A model generated the notes under the pieces. That model saw only the letters and a list, made by a program, of their open reading frames with translations. It was not told the DNA's origin and searched no databases. From the NCBI GenBank assembly GCA_035651715.1, contig DASRFD010000047.1, positions 1 to 64,000 of the forward strand: 64,000 nucleotides of DNA. The letters are read 5' to 3'. Numbering within the stretch: position 1 is the first letter of the stretch; every line of letters begins with the position of its first letter. Positions 37,593-46,635 of this stretch are shown here, piece by piece. Source of the stretch: Nevskia sp035651715. GTDB lineage: Bacteria > Pseudomonadota > Gammaproteobacteria > Nevskiales > Nevskiaceae. A program made the position numbers and the translations under genes.

Positions 37593-38768
37593 GTGGCCGA
37601 TCCCACACCCCAAGCGGAACCCCATCGCCTGGTCGCGCCTTATGCGATGCGGGTGGTGCTGGGCCTGGCCGGGCTGTTGTATTTCCGGACGGCGGGGCAG
37701 GTCACCGGCTTCCTGCCCTTGCCGCGCGGCGCAGTCCTGGCGCTGATCGCCGCGTATGTGGTGGCCAATGCGCTGCTGCTGGCGCAGCCCCGGCGCGCCG
37801 GGTTCCTGCCGACGGTGGCGCTGGACCTGGTGATGCTCACGGTGATCGTCCTGGAAGACCCCTATCCCGCCGCCCCGGTGACGGTGCTATTGCTGTCGAC
37901 TACTTTCGATTACGCACGGCTGCTGCCGCCGGCGATCTTCAACGGCGCCACCGCGCTGGCGATGCTCATTCTCCTGCTCAACGTCTGGGCGCGGCAGCAG
38001 TCGCACCAGTTCCCGCTGGCGCCCGAAGGCGCCTGGCTCAGCGGCGCGATCGGCGTGCTGATGATCAATTTCTTCGCGGCGGCGCGGGCCGCGGCGCGCG
38101 TGCGGGCCGAGCGCCGCCGCATGGCGGCGCGGATCGAGGAGCTGAACCGGCGGCAGGACGAGACGGTGCGGCTGCAGCTGCGGCTGGCGCGGGTCGGCGA
38201 ATGCCTGCAGTTCACCGGGCAGTCACGGATGGAGTTCGCCCGCGCCGCGCTGGACTGCTTCGTCCACGAACTCGGCGCGCTGGCCGGCGCCGTCTATGAG
38301 CTGGAGCAGGATGGCGGCACCGCCAGGCTGTTTCCACTGGCAACCTACGCCGTCGACCTGGCGCGGCTGCAGCGCCGCCACATCGGCCTGGACGAGGGGC
38401 TGGTGGGCGCCTGCGCGCGGCATGGCAAGGCGATCGAACTGGAGCACGTGCCCGAAGGTTATTTCCGGCTCGAGTCCGGCCTGGGGCGCGGCGACCCGCC
38501 GCGCCTGCTGCTGGTGCCGCTCAAAGTGCAGACCCGCCTGGCCGGGGTGATGGAAATGGCGCTCAACGAGGCCCCGGGCGCGGAGACCCGTGAAGTGCTG
38601 AACCGGATGCTGCCGGTATTCGCCGCCGGCCTGCTGGCCACGGTACGGGACGGGTGGGCGGAGGAGCCGGCCTCCGCCGGCTCGATCCATGGCCCCGCAC
38701 CCGGCTCCGGCTCTCAGGCGATTCCCGCCGCTGGCGTGCGCAAGCCGAGTCCGAAGCGCTCGCAGTAA
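37593..38768 (+). CDS. Membrane-anchored GAF-domain sensor-like protein
   Basis: A 391-residue protein. The first ~170 residues contain about five hydrophobic helices (AMRVVLGLAGLLYFRTAGQV, AVLALIAAYVVANALLLAQ, VALDLVMLTVIVLED, LAMLILLLNVWA). A coiled coil (RRRMAARIEELNRRQDETVR) follows, then a GAF domain (about 210–350; ALDCFVHELGALAGAVYELE, LLLVPLKVQTRLAGVMEMAL). No kinase, GGDEF or HTH output domain follows, so output must be through a partner. It is divergent from luxI and may share its box. Its 3' end overlaps the convergent sulfotransferase gene by 55 bp. GTG start. Confidence 0.7.
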   Translation: MADPTPQAEPHRLVAPYAMRVVLGLAGLLYFRTAGQVTGFLPLPRGAVLALIAAYVVANALLLAQPRRAGFLPTVALDLVMLTVIVLEDPYPAAPVTVLLLSTTFDYARLLPPAIFNGATALAMLILLLNVWARQQSHQFPLAPEGAWLSGAIGVLMINFFAAARAAARVRAERRRMAARIEELNRRQDETVRLQLRLARVGECLQFTGQSRMEFARAALDCFVHELGALAGAVYELEQDGGTARLFPLATYAVDLARLQRRHIGLDEGLVGACARHGKAIELEHVPEGYFRLESGLGRGDPPRLLLVPLKVQTRLAGVMEMALNEAPGAETREVLNRMLPVFAAGLLATVRDGWAEEPASAGSIHGPAPGSGSQAIPAAGVRKPSPKRSQ

Positions 38769-39943
38769 CCGGCGAAGGTCCGTTCCAGCGCGCGGCGGTC
38801 CAGGCCGAAGCTGTCGAAGGAATACTGGTTGCGGCCGTAGCCGCCGCGGGGCAGGGTGTCGATGAAGCGGCGGAAGCGCTCGCGGGTCGCCGCTTCCAGC
38901 GGCAGGCCGAAGTACTGGTACATCGTGGCCACGGCCGCCACCGGGTTGGACACGAACAGCGCGTAGTGGAGGTGGAAAATCCGCCGCCGTGGGAGGTCCT
39001 GCCGCTCCGCCAGCGCGGTCAGGCGCCGCGCGCCGTCGGCCCAGCGGCCGGCGACCTCGGCGCCGACCGCGCGCGCGTCGACGCGCCGCGAGAACGGCTG
39101 GCGCAGCACCTCGGTCAGCCGCGCCACGGAGGGAATCACGGCGAGCGGATCGCGGTGGGTGACGACCAGGCGCGCATCCGGATAGATCTTCAGCAGCGCG
39201 TCCAGCGCGAATACGTGGTCGGGGCACTTCAGCACCCAGCGCCGCGCGCCGCCGTCGTCGAGGAAGCGCAGGAAGCGGCGGTGGAAGGCGTAGGCCTCGT
39301 CGTGGCCGCGCCGGTCCAGCCAGTCGAGATAGCCCGGCACCCGCAGGATGGTGTCGAAGGCCAGGCTGCAAAAAGTATGCGCCGTAATCTCGGTGCACTC
39401 CTGCGGCAGGTCGGCGCCGAGCGGATGCAGCGCCGCCAGGTCCGGCGCCAGGCGGCCGAAGCCGGCCAGCATGCGCTCGGCGCGACGCGCGCGCGGGTCC
39501 TGCTGCGGATCGAAGCCGGCCGGGCGCGGCGCCGGTTCCAGGGTCTGCCAGCAGCGCGGCACCAGGTTGTGCGGGTCCTCGGCCAGCAGCCGGTGCAGGA
39601 AGGTGCTGCCGGTGCGGGGCAGGCCGAGGATGAAGATCGGCGCTTCGCGGGGCGCCGCGGCCGCCGGGGTTGTCGCGGCGTGCCGCTCGATCAGCCGGCA
39701 GTTGCGCAGCATGCGCTGCAGGTCCCAGCGCAGGGCGTGGCGCCCGAACAGGCTCAGGTCGGCTTCGCGCTCGGCGGATTCCAGCAGCACTTCCAGCGCC
39801 TCGCGGTACAGCGGGTTCACCGCGCCCCACTTGCGCTCGGCGCCGCGCAGGAAGGCGGCGGCGTCGAGCCGGGGGCGCTGCGGGCTGACCACGCGGACCA
39901 GGCGGTCGGCGCCGTCGATCAGGGATTTGGTGAGGGCGCTCAT
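38714..39943 (-). CDS. Sulfotransferase family protein
   Basis: A 409-residue cytosolic sulfotransferase-like enzyme. The PAPS 5'-phosphosulfate loop is FILGLPRTGSTFLHRLL. The 3'-phosphate-binding strand region RRWVLKCPDHVFALDALLKI, then YPDARLVVTHRDPLAVIPSV, is also present. The start has AAGGAG and overlaps the stop of the OpgH-like gene (ATGA). Position at the end of a capsule/glucan operon suggests it modifies the exported polymer or a lipid carrier. Sulfate donor specificity is known for the family; the acceptor is unknown. Confidence 0.85.
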   Translation of the reverse strand: MSALTKSLIDGADRLVRVVSPQRPRLDAAAFLRGAERKWGAVNPLYREALEVLLESAEREADLSLFGRHALRWDLQRMLRNCRLIERHAATTPAAAAPREAPIFILGLPRTGSTFLHRLLAEDPHNLVPRCWQTLEPAPRPAGFDPQQDPRARRAERMLAGFGRLAPDLAALHPLGADLPQECTEITAHTFCSLAFDTILRVPGYLDWLDRRGHDEAYAFHRRFLRFLDDGGARRWVLKCPDHVFALDALLKIYPDARLVVTHRDPLAVIPSVARLTEVLRQPFSRRVDARAVGAEVAGRWADGARRLTALAERQDLPRRRIFHLHYALFVSNPVAAVATMYQYFGLPLEAATRERFRRFIDTLPRGGYGRNQYSFDSFGLDRRALERTFAGYCERFGLGLRTPAAGIA

Positions 39944-42285
39944 CTTCGCTCCTTGCCGATGGCGTTGGAAATCCGCGCGGTCCCGCGCGGCACGGCCGCC
40001 GGCGGCGCCGCGGCGCCCGCGCGGAACATGTGGAGGGCGTCGAAGCAGCTGCGCTCGCACAGCGCCAGGCGCAGCTCCTGCTCGCTCAGCGGACTGCGCC
40101 CGCGGATCTTCGGCAGCAGCGCCCGCGCCAGGTGCGGCCGCAGGCGCGTCTCCGGCCGGTGCCGCACATAGAAGCCGGCGTCGCCGACGGCATAGGCCAG
40201 GGCCTCGGCGCGGTTGTCCAGGCGCGGCAGCGCGCGGCGCAGGCGCCGCTCCCAGTGCTGCATCTCGCGCAGCACCGGCGGCGGGTCGATCTCCTCCGGA
40301 ATGCAGAACAGGCTGCAGTCGCGGACCGAGCGGAAGGTGCGGCTGGTGAAGCGCACGATGACGATGCTCAGGGCGAAGCCGCCGATGATCGGGAAGAAGC
40401 CGGCCAGCACCGACAGCGGCGTGATCCAGCCGCCGGAAGCCGTCTCGATGATCAGGCCGCGCTGGGTGGAGACCTGCTGCAGCGCCGCCACCAGCGCCAC
40501 GCCGCAGAGCAGTCCGACGACGCTGACCCAGCCGAAATTGCGGACGCAGGCGCCCCAGGGCAGGACCTCGTCGTCGCGCTGCGACTTGCCCCAGGAGATG
40601 CTGCGCCGCTTCAGCCACAGCCACATGAAGCGGGTGAGGTTGATCATCACGATGGGCGAGAAGAAGAACGAGAACACCGTCTCGATCAGCATCGACCAGG
40701 CCAGCTTGTCCTTGCCGCCGAAGCCGCGCGCGCGGTCGCCGCGGACGTGGACGAAGAAGGCGAGCAGCCGCGGCAGGAACAGGAACACGACCGCCGAAAC
40801 CGCGAGCAGGATCACCGGCAGCTCAATCGCGCCGAACGCGTCCGGCGCGATCACCCCGCCCTGCAGGAAATGCACCGCGCCGTAGGCCGAGATGCTGAGG
40901 AACACGGTCCACAGCGGCGCCGAAAGATAGCCCATCGAGCCGTTGAAGAAGGTCTCGCGATGGATGGTGCGCAGGCCGTTGAGGAACAGGAAGCGCAGGT
41001 GCTGCAGGTTGCCCTGCATCCAGCGGCGCTCGCGGATCAGGAAGTTGAGGATGTTGGCGGGAATCTCCTCGTAGCTGCCTTCGATCTCCGGCAGGAACCA
41101 CACCTCGTAGCCGCCGCGCGCCATCAGCGCCGCCTCGACGATGTCGTGGCTCAGCGGCTTGCCGCCCCAGGGGGCGGGGCCGGACAGCGTCGGCAGGATG
41201 CAGTGCTCGATGAAGGGCTTGAGGCGGATGATGGCGTTGTGGCCGATGTAGAAGGCATGCCCCATGTACATCGCCTGCAGGCTGTAGGAGAACACCGTGC
41301 CGTAGAGCCGCGCCGAGAACTGCAGCATGCGGCCGAACAGGCTGTGGCGCAGCACCGGCTTGGGATTGGTCTGGATGATGCCCAGCTCCGGCGTGCCTTC
41401 CATCATGCGCAGCAGGGACACGCAGGCTTCGCCGTCCATCACGCTGTCGGCGTCCATCATCATCATGTAGCGGTAGCGGCGGCCCCAGCGGCGGCAGAAG
41501 TCCATGATGTTGCCGAGCTTGGCGTTGCTGCGGATCAGGCGGCGCCGGTAGAAGAAGCGCCCGAGGGGAAAGGCCGCGCGCAGCTGGTGGACCGCCGTCT
41601 CCTCGGCGATCCAGTATTCCGGCTCACTGCTGTCGGACAGCAGGAAGAAGTCGAAATGCCGCGCGAACTGCGGGAAGCCCGCGGCGATGGACTGCCAGGT
41701 GGCGGCGATGCCGGCCGCCACGCGCGCGGCGTCCTCGTGCAGCACCGGATAGACCACCGCCACCCTGGCGTCGGCGGCGGGGTCGCGGGCGTGCCGCGAC
41801 GGGTGCCAGGGGTTGGAGCGGCTGCCGTGGCGGGTGTGCCAGCTGCCGAGGAACAGCTTGAACGAGTTCGAGGCCAGGAAATAGGTCATCACGCCGTAGA
41901 TGGCCAGGTACATGTCCAGCGCCGCCGGCGGCATCTGCTCGGTCTGCAGCATCTGCGCCGAGACCAGCAGCAGCACCACGGTGACCGACAGGGTCAGGGC
42001 CAGCTTGACGCGCCGCCGGTGCTCGACCAGGGCTTCCCAGCCGCGCGCCGGCGGCGGCTTGGCCGCGCCGCGCCGGCGCAACAGCTGCTCCAGGCCGTGT
42101 TTGAGCGACAGGTTGAAAGTCGGCGCGACGATGCGCATCCGCTCCAGCCGCGGCCTGACCTCGAACAGCGGGTGCTCGTCCAGCCAGCGCTGCAGCTCGC
42201 TCCACGAGGAGATGCGCGCGCGCAGCTGCGCCGCTTCCAGTTCCGGCAGGCCGAAGTGCTGGATGTAGTCGGCGAAGTCGCGCAT
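39940..42285 (-). CDS. OpgH/MdoH-like membrane glucosyltransferase
   Basis: A 781-residue GT2 enzyme. Transmembrane helices occur near residue 100–150 and several after 480. The cytoplasmic GT domain contains YPVLHEDAARVAAGIAATW, FFLLSDSSEPEYWIAEE, YMMMMDADSVMDGEACVSLL (DxD-type), SHDIVEAALMARGGYEVWFL and the acceptor motif RERRWMQGNLQH (RxxRW). These match OpgH (MdoH), which polymerises osmoregulated periplasmic glucan. No opgG is next to it. Instead it is coupled to Wza- and KpsE-like export genes and a sulfotransferase, so it may make an exported glucan. The start ATG 42285 follows the Wza stop by one base. Confidence 0.88.
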   Translation of the reverse strand: MRDFADYIQHFGLPELEAAQLRARISSWSELQRWLDEHPLFEVRPRLERMRIVAPTFNLSLKHGLEQLLRRRGAAKPPPARGWEALVEHRRRVKLALTLSVTVVLLLVSAQMLQTEQMPPAALDMYLAIYGVMTYFLASNSFKLFLGSWHTRHGSRSNPWHPSRHARDPAADARVAVVYPVLHEDAARVAAGIAATWQSIAAGFPQFARHFDFFLLSDSSEPEYWIAEETAVHQLRAAFPLGRFFYRRRLIRSNAKLGNIMDFCRRWGRRYRYMMMMDADSVMDGEACVSLLRMMEGTPELGIIQTNPKPVLRHSLFGRMLQFSARLYGTVFSYSLQAMYMGHAFYIGHNAIIRLKPFIEHCILPTLSGPAPWGGKPLSHDIVEAALMARGGYEVWFLPEIEGSYEEIPANILNFLIRERRWMQGNLQHLRFLFLNGLRTIHRETFFNGSMGYLSAPLWTVFLSISAYGAVHFLQGGVIAPDAFGAIELPVILLAVSAVVFLFLPRLLAFFVHVRGDRARGFGGKDKLAWSMLIETVFSFFFSPIVMINLTRFMWLWLKRRSISWGKSQRDDEVLPWGACVRNFGWVSVVGLLCGVALVAALQQVSTQRGLIIETASGGWITPLSVLAGFFPIIGGFALSIVIVRFTSRTFRSVRDCSLFCIPEEIDPPPVLREMQHWERRLRRALPRLDNRAEALAYAVGDAGFYVRHRPETRLRPHLARALLPKIRGRSPLSEQELRLALCERSCFDALHMFRAGAAAPPAAVPRGTARISNAIGKERR

Positions 42286-42286
42286 G

Positions 42287-43402
42287 CTACTTGGCGAGGT
42301 TGGCGGTGGCCGCGACCGGCAGCATCGTGTTGAGCACCTTCTGCACCGGCACGATCGGCGCTTCGTCGACATAGACCAGGTCGCCGTCGCGCAGCGGGAA
42401 GGTCTGCGAGGCGATCAGGCCGGCCGCGCGATCCCAGGCGAAGTCGTAGAGCACCGGCCGCGAGCCGTCGTTGCGCTGCTGCAGCACGAACACCGCGCGG
42501 TTGTCGGCGACGTTGGTGTCGAGGCCGGAGGCCCGCGCCAGCACCGTGGCAAGGGACGGGTTGCGGGCGTACTCGTAGTTGCCGTTGCGGCTGACGCCGC
42601 CGCCGAGCACGACGATGCGCACCGCCGGCTTCTTGGTGACCACGACGCGGTCGCCCGGCAGCAGCGCGATGCGGTGCTCCAGCGCCGCCTGCATCGGGAT
42701 CTTCACCGCCGGCGCGTCGCCGCGGAACACCGAGACGTCGATCGCCGAGCGGTCGCTGGGGCCGCCGGCGTCGCTGCCCATGATGTCCAGGCCGTTGCCC
42801 AGCGCCTGGGTGATGGCGTCGGCCAGGGTCACGCCCGCCGGGGTCCAGGCCACCAGCCGCGGTTCGCCGAGGGCGCCGGTGACGATGATGCTGTTGTGCG
42901 GGCTGGCCGCCAGCTCGATCTTGGCCGAGGGGTTCTGCAGGATGCCGAGCTTGCCGAGGCGGGCCGCGATGGTCTCCTGGGCTTCGCCCAGGCCGAGCCC
43001 CTCGACCCGCATCGAGCCGATATAGGGCAGCACCACCGTGCCCTGGTCCGACACGGTGAAGCCGCCCATGTCCACCGTGCTCGGCACGCCGGAGGCGGCG
43101 CCGCCGAGCCAGGGCGAGATGGTGAACACGGTGAGGCGGAAGCTGTCCCCGGGCGAGAAGACGAAGCTGTCGGCGCGGGCCGGCAGGGTCAGGGCCGCCA
43201 GCGCGGCCTGCTCGGCGCCGGCCTGGGCGCTGGCGTCCTCCCGGGCCAGGGCCCGCGCCTGTTCGGGGGTGACGTTGACCAGGGTCACCGCGTCGCTGTC
43301 CTGCAGGGTGCCGCTCGACGGGCCGGACGCCGGCAGCACGCCGCAGCCGGCCAGCGCCGCCACCACCGCCGGCAGGACCAGGCGCAGGGCGGCGCCGCTC
43401 AT
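42287..43402 (-). CDS. Wza-like polysaccharide export lipoprotein
   Basis: A 371-residue outer-membrane lipoprotein (lipobox ending at Cys20, VVAALAGC). It has the polysaccharide-export domain (DSFVFSPGDSFRLTVFTISP, VSDQGTVVLPYIGSMRVEGL) and SLBB-type repeats (SPHNSIIVTGALGEPRLVAW, DRVVVTKKPAVRIVVLGGG, FPLRDGDLVYVDEAPI). It would form the outer-membrane channel for the polymer. It is coupled by ATGA to the KpsE-like gene upstream. Confidence 0.87.
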   Translation of the reverse strand: MSGAALRLVLPAVVAALAGCGVLPASGPSSGTLQDSDAVTLVNVTPEQARALAREDASAQAGAEQAALAALTLPARADSFVFSPGDSFRLTVFTISPWLGGAASGVPSTVDMGGFTVSDQGTVVLPYIGSMRVEGLGLGEAQETIAARLGKLGILQNPSAKIELAASPHNSIIVTGALGEPRLVAWTPAGVTLADAITQALGNGLDIMGSDAGGPSDRSAIDVSVFRGDAPAVKIPMQAALEHRIALLPGDRVVVTKKPAVRIVVLGGGVSRNGNYEYARNPSLATVLARASGLDTNVADNRAVFVLQQRNDGSRPVLYDFAWDRAAGLIASQTFPLRDGDLVYVDEAPIVPVQKVLNTMLPVAATANLAK

Positions 43403-44472
43403 CGCACCAGGCTCCACAGCAGCAGGCTGCCGAAGAAGATGCCGGCCAGCCATTCCAGGCGTTGCGGCCGCTCCGGTGAGGCCGGTTCCGACACCGGGCT
43501 GATCACCTGCAGGTAGTACTTGTTCTTGATCGAGTTCAGGTTCGCCTCCTGCACCGCGGCATCGACCTCCTTGAGCAGGGCGGCGTCGTTGTCGCGCGCC
43601 ATCTGCAGCGCGTGGTAACGGGCGTTCTGGCCGGCCTGGGTCCTGAAGTCCTCCTGGATCGCATTGATGCGGGCGGTGAGCGCCGCCATGCCCTTCTGCA
43701 GGTTCTGCGTCACCGGGTTGTTCGGCGTGGCGCCGGACAGCGCCCGGTATTGCGACTCCAGGCCGGCCTTGCTCTGCTCCAGGGAAGTCAGCAGGTTGAG
43801 CTGCGCGCCGTAGTGGCTTTCGGGATCGAGCACGCCGATGCTGGCGCGGTAGTCCGCCAGCGCCGCCTCGTCGCGTTCCAGGTTGGCCTCGATGGTGGCG
43901 CGCGACCGCGCCGCGTTGGCGACGTAGTCGCGCTCCATCTGCTGGTTCATCGTGTCGATGTGGGCCACCGCGTCCTGCAGCACCTGCCGGCCCAGCTCGG
44001 CGGTGAAGCCCGGCGTATATCCTTCCACCTCCAGGCTGACGATGTTGTTCTTCTCGTTGACCTCGACCCCGGTGCGGCCCTGGTAGAAGTGCCACAGGGC
44101 GATTTCGTTCCGGCGGAACAGCGTGGCCAGCCCGCCGTAGCGCGACACGAAGTCGCCCTCGCCGTAGTGGCCGGCCAGATCGATGTGCCCGGCCACGTTC
44201 TTGTACTCGGTCCAGGAGCGGATGTACTTCTGCAGGATGTAGGCGCCGGCGAACGACTCGCCGTCGGACGAGCCGGACAGCATGGACTGCAGATTGACCG
44301 AGCCCTGCGAGGGCTTGAACACCATCATCGAGGCGTTCGAGACGTACACCGGCGAGGCGACCAGGCCGAAGTAGATCACCGAGACCAGGTTCGGCACGGC
44401 GACCACGATCCAGAACAGCTTCGAGCGGAGGAGCGGCAGCTTCGGCATTGAATTCGTGTTCTTTTCATCCAT
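43399..44472 (-). CDS. KpsE/Wzz-like capsule export inner-membrane protein
   Basis: A 357-residue protein with two terminal membrane helices (SKLFWIVVAVPNLVSVIYFG near the N-terminus, LEWLAGIFFGSLLLWSLVR at the end) and a long periplasmic coiled-coil region (IEANLERDEAALADYRASIG, NAIQEDFRTQAGQNARYHAL). This is the architecture of KpsE/CtrB/Wzz-type polysaccharide co-polymerases without a kinase domain. It bridges the inner membrane to the Wza-like channel. ATG 44472 is chosen; an in-frame upstream ATG at 44526 would extend the cytoplasmic tail. Confidence 0.85.
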   Translation of the reverse strand: MDEKNTNSMPKLPLLRSKLFWIVVAVPNLVSVIYFGLVASPVYVSNASMMVFKPSQGSVNLQSMLSGSSDGESFAGAYILQKYIRSWTEYKNVAGHIDLAGHYGEGDFVSRYGGLATLFRRNEIALWHFYQGRTGVEVNEKNNIVSLEVEGYTPGFTAELGRQVLQDAVAHIDTMNQQMERDYVANAARSRATIEANLERDEAALADYRASIGVLDPESHYGAQLNLLTSLEQSKAGLESQYRALSGATPNNPVTQNLQKGMAALTARINAIQEDFRTQAGQNARYHALQMARDNDAALLKEVDAAVQEANLNSIKNKYYLQVISPVSEPASPERPQRLEWLAGIFFGSLLLWSLVR

Positions 44473-44934
44473 GAAAGTCACAGGCCGGCCGGTGCGCCGG
44501 ACAAGATCCTTGCGCTGCGCTTTCACGCATCGACGGACAGGAGCGGGGAATGGCGGACGGGCGCGGGATCAGCACGGCGCCGGCGGCTCACGCGCACGGA
44601 CGAAGGCGCCGGACGCGGCGCCCCTCTCACGAATCTGGAGTCCGGCGGGCAGCGCCGGACACGAAGGGATCTTGCTACCAACCTGTGCGTGGCCCAGCGG
44701 CCGAGCCTACCTCATATTCGTTTCCTCCATGAAACGAATGCCCGCGCATTGGACCGTGCCCGCCGGAAATGGTTCGGCCGGCCGGGTTTGTCCGCGGCGC
44801 TGGCCCAAATGCCGGTTTTGCGGGACACTGCCGGCCTGCCGCTGCACGGTTTCCCGGACCCGCAAACGCTCGCAAGGAATTCGCATGGACAAGCGCAGGC
44901 CGCACCGTTCGATCATCACCTCCGGAGCGCCGCG
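44473..44934. other. Divergent intergenic region with inverted repeat
   Basis: 462 bp between the export operon and the acetolactate-synthase-like gene, which must hold both divergent promoters. The one striking element is ATTCGTTTC-CTCCAT-GAAACGAAT (44716–44739), a perfect 9-bp inverted repeat with a 6-nt loop and no T-run. It looks more like a regulator-binding site than a terminator. A related half-site (TTTTCATCCATGAAA, 44462–44476) overlaps the start of the KpsE-like gene. Confidence 0.45.
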
Positions 44935-46602
44935 GTGAACGCGCCGCGCAAGGGCTCCGACCTGCTGGTGGCGGCGCTGGAGAACGAGGGAGTCGACCGC
45001 ATCTTCGGCATCCCCGGCGAGGAGAACCTCGACGTGGTGGAGTCGCTGCGCAGCTCGAAGATCGAGCTGGTGCTGACCCGCCACGAGCAGGCCGCGGCCT
45101 TCATGGCGGCGACGCACGGCCGCCTGACCGGACGCCCCGGGGTGTGCCTGTCGACCCTGGGGCCGGGCGCGCTGAACTTCACCACCGGCGCCGCCTATGC
45201 CCACCTCGGCGCCATGCCGATGCTGATGCTCACCGGGCAGAAGCCGATCAAGCACGCCCGCCAGGCGCGCTTCCAGATCGTCGACATCGTCGGCGCGATG
45301 CGGCCGCTGACCAAGATGACGCGGCAGATCGTTTCCGCCGCCTCGATCCCGACCATGGTGCGCGACGCCTTCCGCATCGCCATGGAGGAACGGCCGGGGC
45401 CGGTGCACCTGGAGCTGCCGGAGGACATCGCCGCCGAGACCGCCCAGGCGGAGCTGGTGCCGCCGCACGCGATCGACTGGCCGGTGCCGGCGCCGGCCGC
45501 GGTGGAACGCGTGGCGCAGCTGGTGCTGGCGGCGAAATGCCCGCTGCTGATGATCGGCGCCGCCGGCAACCGGCCGCGGCTGGTCGAGCCGCTGTCGGAC
45601 TTCGTGCGGCGCGCCCGCATCCCGTTTTTCAACACGCAGATGGGCAAGGGCGCGGTCAACGGCAGCTCCGACCTGTACATCGGCACCGCGGCGCTGTCGG
45701 AGCGCGACTACGTGCACGACGCCATCGACTGCGCCGACCTGATCCTGGCCATCGGCCATGATACGGTGGAGAAGCCGCCGTTCCTGATGCGCGCCGCGAC
45801 GGGGCGCAAGGTGGTGCACATCGGCTACCTCCCGGCCAGCGTCGAGGAGGTGTTCCATCCCGACGCCGAGCTGATCGGCGACATCGGCGCCAGCGTCGCC
45901 GCGCTGGCGCAGCGGCTGGAGGGGCGCGTGCGCATCGACCCGGCGATGGCGGCGCAGCGCGAGCGCATCCTGGCGCACGTCGGCGAGGGCGCCGACGACG
46001 CGCGCTTTCCGCTGACGCCGCAGCGCCTGGTGCGCGAGGTGCGCGGCGCGCTGCCGGAGAACGGCATCGCCTGCCTCGACAACGGCATGTACAAGATCTG
46101 GTTCGCGCGCAACTACCGCACGCGCGTCGCCAACACGCTGCTGCTCGACAATGCGCTGGCGACGATGGGCGCCGGCCTGCCGTCGGCGATCATGGCGCGG
46201 CTGCTGCACCCGGACCGCCCGGTACTGGCGGTGTGCGGCGACGGCGGCTTCATGATGAACAGCCAGGAGCTGGAGACGGCGGTGCGCCTCAAGCTGGACC
46301 TGGTGGTGCTGGTGATCGTCGATTCCGCCTACGGCATGATCCGCTGGAAGCAGGCGGTGGACCGCTTCGCCGACTACGGCATGACCTTCGGCAATCCGGA
46401 CTTCGCGCGCTATGCCGAGTCCTACGGCGCGCACGGCCACCACGTCACCTCGGCGGAAGGGCTGTCGGCCACGCTCAAGGCCGCCTTCGCCGCCGGCGGC
46501 GTGCACCTGGTGGCGGCGCCGGTGGACTACAGCGAGAACCAGCGCGTGCTGGTGGAAGAGCTCGGCCGCCACGCCGAGGGCAAGCCGCTGCCACCCGCCT
46601 AG
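44935..46602 (+). CDS. Acetolactate-synthase-like ThDP enzyme
   Basis: A 555-residue thiamine-diphosphate enzyme with the three-domain layout. The N-terminal Pyr domain contains the catalytic Glu (GIPGEENLDVVESL). The central domain is followed by a PP domain with the ThDP/Mg motif GDGGFMMNSQELETAVRLKL. The full sequence (LVLTRHEQAAAFMAATHGRL, PGVCLSTLGPGALNFTTGAA) is closest to catabolic acetolactate synthase AlsS, which condenses two pyruvates without a regulatory subunit; none is present here. The GTG 44935 has GGAG upstream. The gene is single, with no alsD nearby, so its physiological role is open. Confidence 0.85.
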   Translation: MNAPRKGSDLLVAALENEGVDRIFGIPGEENLDVVESLRSSKIELVLTRHEQAAAFMAATHGRLTGRPGVCLSTLGPGALNFTTGAAYAHLGAMPMLMLTGQKPIKHARQARFQIVDIVGAMRPLTKMTRQIVSAASIPTMVRDAFRIAMEERPGPVHLELPEDIAAETAQAELVPPHAIDWPVPAPAAVERVAQLVLAAKCPLLMIGAAGNRPRLVEPLSDFVRRARIPFFNTQMGKGAVNGSSDLYIGTAALSERDYVHDAIDCADLILAIGHDTVEKPPFLMRAATGRKVVHIGYLPASVEEVFHPDAELIGDIGASVAALAQRLEGRVRIDPAMAAQRERILAHVGEGADDARFPLTPQRLVREVRGALPENGIACLDNGMYKIWFARNYRTRVANTLLLDNALATMGAGLPSAIMARLLHPDRPVLAVCGDGGFMMNSQELETAVRLKLDLVVLVIVDSAYGMIRWKQAVDRFADYGMTFGNPDFARYAESYGAHGHHVTSAEGLSATLKAAFAAGGVHLVAAPVDYSENQRVLVEELGRHAEGKPLPPA

Positions 46603-46609
46603 GGAAGCC

Positions 46610-46625
46610 TGGCACGCGCTTTGTA
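46610..46625 (+). promoter_or_regulatory. Sigma-54-type promoter upstream of PilZ gene
   Basis: TGGCACGCGCTTTGTA: −24 TGGCAC and −12 TTGTA with five bases between, 11 bp before the ATG at 46636. The same TGGCNC-N5-TTGTA form is found before flgB and flgG, so it appears to be a shared flagellar regulon element. The −12 T (TTGT rather than TTGC) departs from the consensus. Confidence 0.6.
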
Positions 46626-46635
46626 GGGTCCGGGC

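Noticed and set aside
40030..42333. A 767-codon + strand frame
   Set aside because: Antisense to the OpgH-like gene, which has diagnostic glycosyltransferase motifs.
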